Counted from the stretch's first letter, positions 25,401 through 36,797 are shown. The stretch is 64,000 nt of DNA from Linnemannia schmuckeri (GCA_029449235.1 JANATG010000014.1:806001-870000), one strand, 5' to 3'. Notes: generated by a model not told the origin, from the sequence alone. Numbers and translations: made by a program.

Positions 25401-28027
25401 TTATCCTCAAGAACTCAACCCTTCGTGACCTTTTCAAGAACTTTTTGAAACAAAACATTTGCGAGGAGAATCTCTCATTCTACCTCGAGGTCATTGACTA
25501 CAAGTCCCGGTTCAACTCCCTCATCAACTCGACTCGTGCTTACAACCCTTCGCTTGCTGGTCAGGATTACCCACCAACGCTTCGCGAACTCGAGAAGCAA
25601 ATCTGCACTCAAGCATTCGCCATCTTTGAAACCTACTTGGTCGCTCACGCGCCCCGCGAGGTCAACCTTCCATCCCACATGCGCCTGGATATCACAGCTT
25701 ACATGCAAGCAGTCGTCCAAAATATGGCGTCGGCCCCCATTGATCGACAACGAGTGTCTCCTCTCACCCCCGGATCACCTCCAGGCGAGACGTTGGATGG
25801 TGACCGGACGTATCAAGAGCTGATCCATATGTCCCTGTTCGATCAAATTCACGATCACATCTTCCGATTGATGTCAACCGATTCTGTACCAAAGTTCACA
25901 AGAACAGACAAGTACCGCGAGGTCATGATGAACAGGGTCAAGCAAGGCACCAATACTTCGAGCACGGTCTCATCGACCTCACCTCCCGTCACCGGCAGCG
26001 GGGATGGTAGTGCCTTGAACAGCAATGGCAGTGCCAGCGGGGGTGGCAGTGGTGGGAATGGAGCATCGAGCGGAGGTAACGGAGCCCGATCACCGACGCT
26101 TGGATCCAGTCGAAACGAAGGTGAGAGCAAGACAGCAGAGTTGAGACGATAAAGCTGATTCTCTTTGCAACACGCCGCCAGACGGGCAGGGAGCGTCTCC
26201 CTTCACCGCACACTTGCGGGTACTTACAAACTTTGGGGTTTACTGGGTGGGAAGAACATTTGGAGGGGCACGAGAGAGAAAACACCGGGTTGGGTATATA
26301 CCAAAGCGCGCCACGGATATTTTACACCGACCTACTGGACAGCAATGCAAGCTCGACATCTACTTTTTTTATTTATTCATCGGCCCTTTTTTTTCTTTTT
26401 TTTCCTTCTTATACGTGCTCTTCCAACCATAATCATAATTAAAACGACATCTTTTACACCTACGATATGGGTTCCTCGACTTCCAGTGATGCTCGCAGCC
26501 TGACGAATCAATCCACAAGAGGACGTTTATTTCGGACGAGTGTTCAAGAGATTGGGACCTCAACAAGTGCGGTGACAAGAAAGATGTCCAGTCGACAAAG
26601 CGAAGGGGAAGGCCAAAAAAATAGGAGAATCTAGGAGGTGGAGGCAGGAGAGAGATCCAACGTGTCGGTTACCACACGCTTCCCCTTCTCCATGAAAAGT
26701 CATTAAAAAAAGAAAGGTTGATTGAAATCAAAACGCGTCGCTGTGGTTATTGAGCTTAGAAAGCTGACATATATAGGACGAGCAATGCTTTGTCAACCTG
26801 ACTGTGCCGTCATCAGAACAGGAGTCTGCTACTGTATGTGTCCCTTTACTAAATCTGCCTTTTTCTTTTCTTTCTTCTTCATGCCTTGGCTTTATTTATG
26901 ATGACTCGACAGCCGAGAGAGCTAGCGTCCGTAGGTCACTATCAATTGGCGGACATAATCGTGCCCATGACAACTACTCTACAAGCAATTTACTAGACAG
27001 TTTACCAAAGATATCTCCGACGACAGTGCCATCGTCATCTTCCTCCCACCCTGCACCTAGCGCATCCCCAACAACAGCCGAGTATGGTGGGTCCATTCCA
27101 CGGTCGCGATCTTCCACAGGCATCGGACTGCCTCCAAAGTATGGATCAGGATATTCAGCGTCGTCTTCTTCATCTTCTGGTTCGATGCTCGGTCATTCTA
27201 ACAATCACCATCTTTGGACGTCTTCTCGACTCCGATCCGTCTCTAATTCGGGACCTCTTCCTAGCAATGGAGCGACAGCTGGACCCAGTCATGGGAACCG
27301 CTCCTCCGTTATTTCTTCACAAGGATCTGTCTATCCTTCCTATTCAGAGTCAAACACAGGAAGCAGTGTATCTTCCAAACAGCAGCAGCAGCAGACACAA
27401 CACAACTCGCTCCAACAGCGTCAGAGTGCAGGATCTTCCGCCTCGCTTATGGAGATCTATGCTCAGCAACAACAACTCCAGCAATACTCTAATCAGCGAG
27501 CACAGTTGTCTCCGACGCAAGTTCAGCAGATGTACATCATGCGCAACTCTCGCTCGAACCCCTCGCTAACATCTGCTGCTACCACTGCTACGACTACTTC
27601 CGCGGCTACAGCAGGAGTTTCGGGGACAGCGAATTCTGCGGCACCATTACCAGGTGTTATTGGGACAGTGTCGACCAAGTCCGATGTCGCCGTCTTGGGA
27701 CATGACACGAACCAGTCCCCCCTGTCTCCCAAGGACGAACCCTCATCTTCATTGTCCTCGACAGCAGCAGGACAAGTCACCGTCATGTTTGAGTCGACCT
27801 CGTTTTCGGTCCAGGATCCCAACCATCCAAACTACGTGAGCAACAGGACCTCAACAGCACAGGCACAAGTACCCACACCAGTAAGCCCAGCAACACCAAC
27901 GGGTGCTGGTTCGGTGGCATCACTTCCATCACTCGTCACTACAGCATCCTCGCTCTCATCGGTCTCGATGGGTACGGCTTCACCCTCTTTCCCTGGGAAC
28001 TACCCTGGCAGCCTCTCCAAGCAGTAA
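22490..28027 (+). CDS. DEP-RGS regulator of G-protein signalling (FlbA/Sst2 type) with Ser-rich C-terminal extension
   Basis: RGS proteins of this type speed GTP hydrolysis by Galpha subunits and dampen signalling. Proposed exons: 22490-22525, 23950-24856, 25026-26120 and 26913-28027, about 1050 residues, all in phase. The 36-nt exon 1 (MRTTTSGRAFAK) is included because FlbA/Sst2 relatives carry a similar TTS.GR.F.K segment just before DLFSTLMVSL, and here GIFDLFSTL begins right at the acceptor. A DEP domain follows at residues 15-120, a second near 222-290 (FYGKAAVEWLLDY), then Ser-rich linker and the RGS domain at about 447-608 (LRDLFKNFLKQNICEENLSF), with the insertion usual in fungal RGS. 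The last exon is Ser/Gln/Thr-rich with no domain; its linkage is less certain (about 0.55). If exon 3 is not spliced, the protein ends at 26152. An alternative start is 23977, since TATAAAA overlaps the exon 2 acceptor. Confidence 0.85.
22526..23949 (+). other. 1.4 kb first intron of the RGS gene
   Basis: Donor AAG|GTAATA, acceptor AACAG|GGC, phase 0. It is much longer than the other introns here and contains the G23 tract. Small open frames inside show no coding signal. Confidence 0.6.
23247..23269. repeat. Poly(G) tract of 23
   Basis: An uninterrupted G run on the plus strand inside RGS intron 1. It could form G-quadruplex structures in DNA or nascent RNA. Confidence 0.95.
26777..26833 (+). 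other. Candidate 57-nt cassette exon of the RGS gene
   Basis: Flanked by GCTGAC...ATATATAG upstream and GTATGT downstream, followed by a 79-nt intron-like stretch ending in CGACAG at 26912. At 19 codons it keeps the frame whether included or skipped. It is open in the frame set by exon 3. It may instead be a constitutive exon. Confidence 0.4.
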
Positions 28028-28205
28028 TACCAACAATGGTGGTAACAAAAAGCTCAACGCCGCCTAAGACTGTTCCAGTCGATTTTGCGCCATCACTGTC
28101 TATGTAATAACCGACGAACAGCGCAAAAAGACATCCATCAGCAAGCATCGATAGCTTGGTGGCGGTGTTTTGTTAAAAGATAGACCAAAAGTACCTTTTT
28201 GTGTA

Positions 28206-28211
28206 AATAAA
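28206..28211 (+). terminator. Poly(A) signal after the RGS gene
   Basis: AATAAA 179 nt after the stop codon at 28027. Motif match only. Confidence 0.4.
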
Positions 28212-28370
28212 CCTAATCTTGGTGGCAAAACGTGTCGGCACGCCACCCATCCTCAACTGAAATCTCCTCTGCCTCTCAGCCATACTTCACCTTTATTTTT
28301 CTTGTTCATTCACCTTCCTTCATTTCCTTCCATTCTCCTCCCCACTCATAAACACAACTATTCCTCATCA
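28212..28370 (+). promoter_or_regulatory. Decayed promoter/leader of the first F-box copy
   Basis: C/T-rich stretch whose part near 28300-28365 resembles the leader of the intact F-box gene at 30010-30088 (shared TCATTCACCTTCCT). The duplicated unit therefore included upstream sequence. Confidence 0.45.
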
Positions 28371-29526
28371 GGATGCCAACACTTGCTTGCCACAAGTTCT
28401 TTGAGGCGCCCGAGCTCGTCGAACAACTTGGTCCTTCTTGCGCACACATGACCTTGCCCAGCTACTCCGAACGAGTCGAAACCTCTACGCCGTCACGGTA
28501 CTACACTTTTGGCGATATGTTGACCTCGAAGACGATCACCGGGTCGACTGACTCATCACCTCACCCGCTGCCCTTGATGCTCTGGCTAAAACGCACCCTT
28601 TAACCACATCCTCCAGGCCGGATTCATTTTTGTATCTTACTACTTTGAGGGCGTGACACGGTATCTCGACGAGAAGGATCTCCAGGAGCAGCAGGAGGAG
28701 GAAGAAATGGCAGTGCAATCTCTCAGCACCACCAATACTCGTATCCTAAGACCATTCTGGCTGCTTAAAGCAGTTATTCAAACGCCACAGGCCTGGTTGT
28801 TGCCACCTATGACTCGACTCACCCAACTGGACATATGATTCAACCGACGATAACAGGGAGTCCAGTTTGACAACGCGATGCACATCAACAGCACCATCGC
28901 GATCCTTCTACTTTTGACATGCTTGATGACCTTTAACACTTCTGGGTTGAAACGTGTCACTTTCCGTCAAATGTGTTCTCTCGAGCCTCTGGAAATGCGT
29001 TGTCTAGCCTGGTCACTATCCAAACTGACAAACTTAACCCATTTCAAGACCGAGCCTCCTCAAGGTCGATCAGTCTCCCAAGGAATATTGGCAAAAGTTG
29101 GGAGCCTTTTACGCCCAACTGGGCAACTTGATGGAGTTGGAGGATTTGGAGATTTTTGTCGCGCCACCACCTATGAGGACAATAAGAATTATCGATCCTG
29201 TGTTCATAGACACGGCTTCATACTCTCTCCAGTCGCCGACCGGATTGTTGTCGTTGGAGGAGGAGAACAAGGAGACGGGGGAACGTGGGTTCCTGTCGTT
29301 GCCTGAAGGGTTAAACAAGTTGAGGGTGGTGCAAGGGTGTTTTCGAACAGGGAGGGTCGAGACGATTGGGACGTTTGGAGAGCGTGAGGCGGGGTGGATT
29401 TTGCAGAATTGGCCCGTGTTGGAGATGATTGAGTTCCTGCCAGAGTGGCATGGTTCTTTGAAGGGATTTTCCATGCCCGAGCAGTTGAAGGCATTGCATG
29501 AGAAGAAGCCAGGTTTGAAGTTGACC
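28371..29526 (+). pseudogene. F-box/LRR pseudogene (copy A)
   Basis: A broken relative of the intact F-box gene at 30091. The first codons (MPTLACHKFFEAPELVEQL) match MSSLACRKFFEVPELVEQL there, and the nucleotides stay alignable through 28620. The reading frame shifts near 28430 and again later, with stops in the original frame. Near 29050-29075 the sequence jumps from the counterpart of about residue 215 to that of about residue 530 of the intact copy (KEYWQKLGAFYAQLGNLMEL against REYWMKLKMFYTQMGKLTEL), so roughly 0.9 kb is deleted. The last 150 codons (TGLLSLEEENKETGERGFLS) are still open. The ancestral stop is lost. It probably encodes no functional protein. Confidence 0.85.
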
Positions 29527-30090
29527 CTTGTGTTTGACTGTTCATATTTTTCATATTTCTTGCAGCAGACCCATGGGCTAAAAATAAATAATTTCACACG
29601 AAAACGTCGACCATGGGCGTACCAGGCAATGTTGGATTCAAAATTTTTTATTTTCTACTTTCCTTTCGACTCTAGGAAAGGGCAAACGAATGGATAGTCA
29701 AATAAGACAAAAAAATAACAGGGAGAAAGCTTCTCGGTAGACTGAGGGGATGTTTGAGAGTTGTGCTAGCACTTTTGTGAAAATAGAAAAAACAATAAGG
29801 TAAACAAGGTCCTTTTGCTTTGCCAGTAAGGTCTTGTCGAGGGAATGTAATCGGCACGAGAGAAAAAGGTATTTTTGGTGGCAATAGTTGAAACGTCAAG
29901 CGCCATTCTCCCTGAGCTGATTGACTGGCCCATTTACCCTTTGCACGCATTTAGTCTTTTTGTTTGTTTTCCCGTCTCTTGTATGTCTCCTTCCTTCCTT
30001 CACTCTTATCTTTCTTTACTCATTCACCTTCCTAACTCCTTTCATTCATCTTTCCACCCGCACACACAACCTTCACTCACTCTCATCGAG
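29527..30090. other. Spacer between F-box copies
   Basis: No gene. A mixed 3' flank is followed from about 29940 by the C/T-rich leader of the intact F-box gene. An in-frame upstream extension to 29875 exists, but its translation is leader-like (Ser/Phe/Leu/His), so I place the start at 30091. Confidence 0.6.
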
Positions 30091-32103
30091 ATGTCATCGC
30101 TTGCATGCAGAAAGTTCTTTGAGGTACCAGAGCTTGTTGAACAACTGTGTCTGTTCCTACGCCATCACGACCTTACTCAACTACTCCGGACAAGTCGAGA
30201 CCTCTATACTGCGACGACCCCTCACTTTTGGCAACACATCGATCTCGAATACGACCACAAAGTTGATAGACTCATCGCCTCACCCGTAGCCCTTGATGCC
30301 CTGGTCAAAAACGCACCTTGTATCCGCACCTTCAAGGCTGGATTTTTATTCGTGTCTTACTACTTTGAAGGGGCGATGCAATATCTCGACGAGCATGAAC
30401 GGAAGGAAACGAGCGCGCTAGACATCGTCGTTCTTCAGAACCAAAGACCGCTCTGGCTTCCTCAAGCGATCATTAGGACGCCGCCAGCTTGTTCGTTGCT
30501 ACCGATGAGCCGCCTTGCCCTGCTGGACATATGTTTCCAGCGACGATATCGAGGTGTCAGGTTCGACAACGCCATGCGGCTCAACAAGCCTATCCGTTTA
30601 CTCCGACCGTTGTCATGGCTGATGAACCTTAACGCTGTAGGGCTGACCCGTATCTGTTTTCGTCATATGGACTTACCCAATCCCTTGGAGCTCCGTTGTC
30701 TGGCCCGGTCTTTGTCTGGTCAGAGGAGCTTGACGCATTTGAGGATCGAGATGATATCGGCGGGAGCGATGTCCTGTCTGTCTGCGCCTATGGTCCTTGT
30801 ACTCTTCCTTGCACTCCCGCGGTCGATCGTCTCAGTCAAGTTGGAAGCGATGATTCATGCGGATGATGGAACTGACGAGCGCCGGCTAAGGATCGTGCCG
30901 GATACACCTGGGGAGGGTAATGAGGATGAAAAGGAGAAAGAGTCGTCTCTGGATTGGATGGAGGGTGATCTGGTGGCTCGGGAAGAACCTTTGGAGAGTT
31001 TGAAGGAGTTGGCTTTGCCAAGTTTCCGAATGGGGTACACGGCGGACCATGTACGTCGGATTCTGAGACATTGTCCTGTATTGGAGACGTGGGATATCCC
31101 TTGTGTCAGGAATGAGGAAGCAGCTGAAGCTATGACTAGGATGGTTCGAGAGATGGTCTCGCGAGCTGAGCAAGGGCAGGAGCAAGGACATAGACATGGA
31201 CTGGGACGAGAGTTGAAAAAGTCGCTTCTTCGCCATCTGACAGCCAAATACCCTTGGCAGGACTGTCGTGGTGAACGATGGGCCAGTGTCTTGGATGCAT
31301 TACCAGAGCAGCAGGTCGAATCGATGGAATTTAGCCTATATACGGATGTCTTTCCTGACAAGTTCGTCCCTGCGCTTCTTCGTCATTGTGAAGTGCTGCA
31401 GTCCGTCGTTTTTCTGGACGTACAAAAGATCAGAAGCAGTACTCTGGCGACGATTCTCAGGCGATGTCATGGGCTACAGAAGTTTTGGGCGACGGGATTG
31501 TATGGCCGATCCATTTTTCTCGACCTGAATGATGCGATTGAGCAGGAGTGGATCTGCAAAGATATCAAGGACTTGAGGATCACGGTTGACCTATCTGTCT
31601 TATCGAGTCAAGGAATGGGGAACAGCGGCAGCGCAGCAAGAAGTAGAAAAGTAGACTATGGAGAGCCGTTTGATCTCCCGCCGACAAGGGAATACTGGAT
31701 GAAACTGAAGATGTTCTACACACAAATGGGCAAGTTGACCGAGTTGGAGGTGATGGAGTTAATTGCCGCAGGGCTAGAGAGTCGCTCTACCTACATGTCT
31801 GAAGCTTTGACTGGATTGCTGTCGTTAGAGGAGGAGGACAAGGACACCGGGAAACGAGGCTTCTTATCGTTGCTTAGTGGGTTGAAGAAGCTGAGAGTTG
31901 TCCATGGGAGCTTTTGGTCGGAGTCTTGGGCCGCGAGAAGGACGTTTGGACAACGTGAGACGGAGTGGATTGCTGAGAATTGGCTGACACTAGAAGAAAT
32001 CGAGTTATTGCCGAGGAAGTACATGATGCGAGGGGGTGTCAATCTGCCGGAGCATTTGAAGTGGTTGCGTGAGAAGAAACCAGAGTTGAAGTTGTGTCGA
32101 TAA
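30091..32103 (+). CDS. F-box/leucine-rich protein, intact single-exon copy
   Basis: F-box proteins act as substrate receptors of SCF ubiquitin ligases by binding Skp1. A single 670-residue open frame. Residues 6-48 carry an F-box-like segment (VPELVEQLCLFLRHHDLTQL, then TTPHFWQHIDL). The rest is Leu-rich with irregular repeats. Family signatures near the C-terminus include LDLNDAIEQEWICKDIKDLR, a TGLLSLEEEDK...GFLSLLSGLKKLRV stretch, FGQRETEWIAENW and a charged LREKKPEL tail. The start at 30091 matches copy A, where the alignment begins at the same codon. The gene lacks introns, as does the other F-box gene in the window. The substrate is unknown. Confidence 0.88.
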   Translation: MSSLACRKFFEVPELVEQLCLFLRHHDLTQLLRTSRDLYTATTPHFWQHIDLEYDHKVDRLIASPVALDALVKNAPCIRTFKAGFLFVSYYFEGAMQYLDEHERKETSALDIVVLQNQRPLWLPQAIIRTPPACSLLPMSRLALLDICFQRRYRGVRFDNAMRLNKPIRLLRPLSWLMNLNAVGLTRICFRHMDLPNPLELRCLARSLSGQRSLTHLRIEMISAGAMSCLSAPMVLVLFLALPRSIVSVKLEAMIHADDGTDERRLRIVPDTPGEGNEDEKEKESSLDWMEGDLVAREEPLESLKELALPSFRMGYTADHVRRILRHCPVLETWDIPCVRNEEAAEAMTRMVREMVSRAEQGQEQGHRHGLGRELKKSLLRHLTAKYPWQDCRGERWASVLDALPEQQVESMEFSLYTDVFPDKFVPALLRHCEVLQSVVFLDVQKIRSSTLATILRRCHGLQKFWATGLYGRSIFLDLNDAIEQEWICKDIKDLRITVDLSVLSSQGMGNSGSAARSRKVDYGEPFDLPPTREYWMKLKMFYTQMGKLTELEVMELIAAGLESRSTYMSEALTGLLSLEEEDKDTGKRGFLSLLSGLKKLRVVHGSFWSESWAARRTFGQRETEWIAENWLTLEEIELLPRKYMMRGGVNLPEHLKWLREKKPELKLCR

Positions 32104-32453
32104 GATGTTCTCCTGTGCTGCCCCGGTGCCCTTTTTTTTGGGTGGAGCGCCCTCGTTCCCAGCTATGTCGTGGCCACTAAATGTACCGAGTTCTTTATTT
32201 TATTTTGTTTGTTTTAATAGTTATTACGAACATACCAAGGAATAAAAGAACAAGAGAGGTTGTTGAGCGAGAAGAAAGAGGGAAAGAACGAGGAAAGAAG
32301 TGACTTTTGGGAAAGATGCCAAAGAGAACGCTCTTACTACATCAAAAATGAACCATCAAAAATAAAATCAGAGGAATGTGCCTACTATCAGTGTCCATCA
32401 TCAGTAATTCATATAAATACTCGAGCCTCTGCATTTCTTCGACCCGCGAATCG
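32104..32453. other. Spacer between F-box copies
   Basis: A/T-rich 3' flank of the intact F-box gene. No gene seen. Confidence 0.6.
32241..32246 (+). terminator. Poly(A) signal after the intact F-box gene
   Basis: AATAAA 138 nt past the stop at 32103. Motif match only. Confidence 0.4.
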
Positions 32454-34380
32454 ATGTTCCTCCTGCCAGAGTTGGCCGCTAACGTCGCGACACACCTAGG
32501 CGTACAAGAGTTTTTGCGTTGATGCAAACTTGTCGCGATCATAGGATAGCGATTACACCTCTTTTCTGACTAACCATCGACGTCTGCAGGCGCAGGCACG
32601 AGACCAGCCGACATTCACCCGGCGACTTAAAAACCTTTGTCGCACACGCTGCACTTATATGTCCCCTCGAGGAGGACACATTCCTTTGAAAATCTTACTT
32701 TGACGGGATTGTGGCCTTTCGACAAAGCAAGTTGCTATCTGGACAACCCTACCCAACAGCTGCGGCCACTACTATCGAACATCGGCAACGCTAACAGCAG
32801 ACTTGGTCGTCATACCGGAATGGACAGCGCCTCCTATGTTGCTAAGCAATTCCAGCAATCAAGCTCCAGTGGTTTTTCCTCCGCTGATCAACCTGACCCG
32901 ATTTGGCCTATACATCAGGGAAACTACTGACCGCCGTATCGCCGACAACAAACCCGTGCTACAGGAGGCTCGACACTGCTGGCTGATCGGACTGAGCCTG
33001 CATTTGACACACCTCACCGTCTCCTGTCTTGTTTTTGATTGTCCCACCACTCGGCGTACGCTGACACGTAGCATTGGGACATTGAAAAACTGAGATACCC
33101 TGGTGTGGATGTCACCCTCACCCAAGGGCACATGGATAAGTTGATATCATGATTCACCACCACCTGCTGCACGGGGTCGATCAAGGAGTTTGGGATGATC
33201 TGCAAGAGACAATTTGACACGGCCCTCGAAACCTACGATAAAGCTCTTGTTCTGGACGGCGACAATATTGAAGACAGGGACGAGGAAGACAGTTCTCTTT
33301 CTGAGGCATCTCGACCGTGTAGGCCATCACTGGATCGACTTCGCGTTCTTACTTTGCCAGAGATGCCGGAAGGGTGGCCTGCAGAGGATATTGCACCAAT
33401 TTTCGAACGCTGCGTTGCTCTCGAAAGGCTGTACGTACCTGATATGAGGTCTAAGGAGGATCTGGCCTCAATCCGCCAAACAATTCAGACATACTGTTCA
33501 TGCCTCCACCAGTTGACAACCAATGCTCAGTACACCTATGAACAACACAGTAACCTTGGCGGTATCTAGCAGACGATCCCTCTACAACAGGTAACATCTA
33601 CGGTCGTGGCGTCGGTCTCTGACGAAGAAGACAATCCAGCAACACAGAGTTTTCTCCATGGTCTCCAGCGACATTCACGGACGATTCGGGAATTGAAGCT
33701 CACAGACAGTCACAATATCTGCAGCCCGACCGCTGCGACCATTTTGGTGCCCTTGAGCGACTGGAACTTTCGGGAAACAGTACTATCAACGCCTCCTTCT
33801 CCATGAAGGACCTTGTTGCTGTCGAGTGGCTCTGCACTGTCAGCCTGCGGGAACTTGAGCTGAGTGTGGACGTTGATTTTTTTACAGGGGGCCACACCAG
33901 TACATTTATGCGTCGGCCTTAGAGCTAGCAGAGGAGCAACATCGGGTAGGATGCGACCTTTGGACAGCGGCAGAAGCGCTTGTTCAGAGACTGGGGACGT
34001 TGACGCAACTAGAGATCCTGGATGTCAAGGGGACAATTGAAAACGACATCGCATGCGCAGAAGGCGCCAGAAATTCTTATCTGGATTATTTGATTCCAGG
34101 GATGATGCGACTCAACTCTCCTACAACTGCCAACACCAACCCACCAGGATTTTTACACCACCTGGTAGGATCGAAGAAACTAAAGGTCCTGTGTGGGTCA
34201 GTGAGGATGGGTGTCTCTGGGACTATCGAGGGATTTGGACAAGCAGAAGCGGAATGGATGTTTGACAACTGAACCGCGCTTCAGGGGGCAGAACTGTGGG
34301 CTCCATATTACGGGCGACGATGTTCCCCTTTACCATCACACCATATCTGGCTCCAAATGCAGCACCTATTGAAAGCTACT
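32454..34380 (+). pseudogene. F-box/LRR pseudogene (copy B)
   Basis: A more diverged relic. An F-box start is readable at 32454 (MFLLPELAANVATHLGVQEF) and continues after a frame change as AITPLF, a stop codon where Trp is expected, then LTIDVCRR. Further pieces in different frames are Leu-rich: LVVIPEWTAPPMLLSNSSNQ (32800), LDRLRVLTLPEMPEGWPAED (33330), LGTLTQLEILDVKG (33990), LKVLCGSVRMGVSGTIEGFG and AEAEWMFDN (34180-34271). At least four frame breaks are needed to join them. It is less similar to the 30091 gene than copy A, so it derives from another subfamily or an older duplication. No intact product is expected. Confidence 0.75.
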
Positions 34381-34529
34381 TCTGGCAGATCTTCCAATCA
34401 CCACATTCACTTTAATGACTGAACGAATTGAACGTATCAAAATGAATTTGCTCCGCATAAAAAATCAAGCTTTTTATTGTTTTAAAAACATCTTCAAACT
34501 TGACCGTTTTTCTTTCTACCAAGCTAGAT

Positions 34530-35783
34530 GCAGATGCTTCGGTATCTGGACCTCGTTTCGCCGCATATCTCTCACGTTCAAAAATTCTATTATCCCCAAG
34601 ACAGACCGATGCTTTGCAATCCACTCAATTTCGCGTTGGCCAAACGTCGCAATCACCTTAATTGTTTACGAGCGAAATCATTCCTGAACAACTCGCAACT
34701 CCTTCAGTTCACCAAACAAAGACAAAAAACCTTCTCTTTCCGATCTCCTTATCTTCCTCCTCCAATGGTAGCAATCCGGGCAAGGCGTGAGTGGCGAAAG
34801 GCAAACCTCTCGGCCTCTGCGCAACAAATAACTCCAACACCTCCAACCTAGTCAGCTTCCCGGGTTGCATGTAGAAAGTCTTCAGTTTCGTCCAATGCCC
34901 CCTCTGTCACTACCTGCTCTGACACACCTAATAGTCTTTCCCCTCGTCTTATCATAGCAAGTCTATGATTATCCTGCATCCGTGAATCAACCGTAATGCG
35001 CAGGTCCTTGAGTCCCTTGCAGGCCCACTCTTGCCCAATCGCATCATTCAGGTCGAGAGCGGACGGCCAGCCATACGATCCCGTCACCTAAAGTGTCTCC
35101 AGCCCACAACACCACCCAAGGATGGTTAACAGGATCATACTCTCAGTCCACTGCGAATTATTGACGACTGAAGGTTGCTCAGTCCGTGAGATTATGTTGT
35201 TCAAAAAAGCAATTTGGTGTCTGTTTACAATTGCAATGCCGTCTACCTTGACAGTCGTGAGAGAAGGGTAAAGCCACAAAATGTTCCAGTGGTGAAGGCT
35301 AAGTGTATCCATAAGCGTTATTATAACGAGCTGGTTAATGACAGAGCGAGACGTCAATGTAGTCGCGGTCGTGAGCAAAGTCGATCCTGAGTGTTGTACG
35401 TCGATGGTGGCGGTGGTGGCGCTGAAGAAGAAGATCTATAGGAATCAATCCTGCTCCAGTATTAGTTCCACGCGAGGCGGAGTCGTTTTTGCAGGAAGTT
35501 CTGTAGATCGTTGTAACACTGTGGGAGGTGTTTTTTATCCAAACTGGTCGACCAGATACAATACACGTTCCTCGCCAGACCGCACAGGTCTTTCATTGAT
35601 ACCAATAGTCTTTTGCAACCGTACGGTACACCAACACTGGTAGAGGGTGATTGCGCTGAAGACATAAAGATAGCGACAGGTCTTTGAGAGACGCCTAATG
35701 TCGCGGTTGTCGAGGAACGCGAGCACCAAGGTAATCAATTCATCTGGCAAGTCGATGCTTCGGGTTGTTGTAGGCGTCGACAT
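34530..35783 (-). pseudogene. F-box/LRR pseudogene (copy C, opposite strand)
   Basis: Reading leftward from the ATG at 35783, the frame gives a clear F-box (IDLPDELITLVLAFLDNRDI, then RLSKTCRYLYVFSAITLYQC). It stops after about 80 codons at YLVDQFG. Later pieces in other frames carry family signatures: LDLNDAIGQEWACKGLKDLR near 35050 and FGQREIEWIAKH near 34610. These match LDLNDAIEQEWICKDIKDLR and FGQRETEWIAEN of the intact gene at 30091. It is shorter than an intact copy (about 1.25 kb against 2.0 kb), so deletions are likely as well as frameshifts. Confidence 0.78.
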
Positions 35784-36797
35784 GGTTAGTGACGAGCTGA
35801 CTGGCCTTGTCGCGAGCTTGGTTTGATTGGTTGGCGAGAGATGTAGTGGCCAAGGGTTGTTGTTCGAGAAAAGGCAGGAGCAAACTTTTTTTTCCTTTTC
35901 AGAATCAGTGCACATGGCACGAAACCCTTAATCGCTTTCACATTTCTGTAGCAAAGCAAAAATGCAATTTTTTTCGTGTGGATGAGACCCTTGTTAGCCA
36001 CAAGGAAGTTAGAAAGGAGAGCCAAAGCACCAGGCCGACTTTTTCACATTCCTGGCGCTTTGATGGCAAAAAATATCCAAGGCTGTATCAGCCTGGCTAC
36101 TACTTTATTTTTTGATTCAAAGGTAAAAACCAAAGAAGCCATTGACAGGTGTTTGTGACATCAATGTGCAGTATTCAACACTTGGATATCAACTGCATGG
36201 AACAGTACTGTTTTTTTTTTTTTTTTATTTTCCGGCTTGTCATGGGCACAACTCAATTGCGGCGTGCGATACTTGATAAATAGTGGCAAATAAAACAAAA
36301 CTTTAATCACTCTTGTTCCTACTTGATCTTGTTTAGCCTTTTTTGACACCCGCCCAACTAGCACGAAGAAAAAAAAAAGCGGCGCAGGTTCTCTTGGACC
36401 TTGATGGAGCTCACATTAGCTGGTGTTCGACTCAACCGTACCCTTCTTGTCTCCTTCTTCCTCAAGCACAACAACAACAACCCCCTGATCGACCCATCCA
36501 CCAATAAACCACTTTCACAATCCTCCTTCGACTCTGCCCCACATCACCGCCTCGACCCGCCTACTGCGCCAATCCTCAATCCTCAATTCATTCCATCCCA
36601 ACCCACACTCATCAACCTTCACTGTTCCATCGCGTTCTCTCCACTTCCAGTCTCGCCTCTTCCACCTCTCCTTCTTGCTCTTACACCCAAAAGCTATAAA
36701 AGGACTCGCGACACTTCCTTCTTGGCTCTTTTCAACAACAGCAATAACAACAGCTAGCCAACAACAAGCAACCCCAACTTCGCCAACACCAGTAACC
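35784..36797. other. Spacer and PARG promoter
   Basis: No gene supported. 35800-36130 is probably the upstream region of copy C. 36211-36226 is a T16 run. The open frame at 36401-36757 spans the TATA box and C-rich leader of the next gene and is treated as non-coding. Confidence 0.6.
36695..36701 (+). promoter_or_regulatory. TATA box of the PARG gene
   Basis: TATAAAA 97 nt upstream of the PARG start codon (36798), with a CA/AAC-rich leader between them. Motif and position agree with a core promoter. Confidence 0.5.

Noticed and set aside
29875..30090. N-terminal extension of the intact F-box gene to 29875
   Set aside because: The extra residues are C/T-leader-like, and copy A aligns its own start codon to the ATG at 30091.
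36401..36757. 118-codon open frame before PARG
   Set aside because: It spans the TATA box and leader of PARG, ends before the PARG start, and shows no conserved motif.
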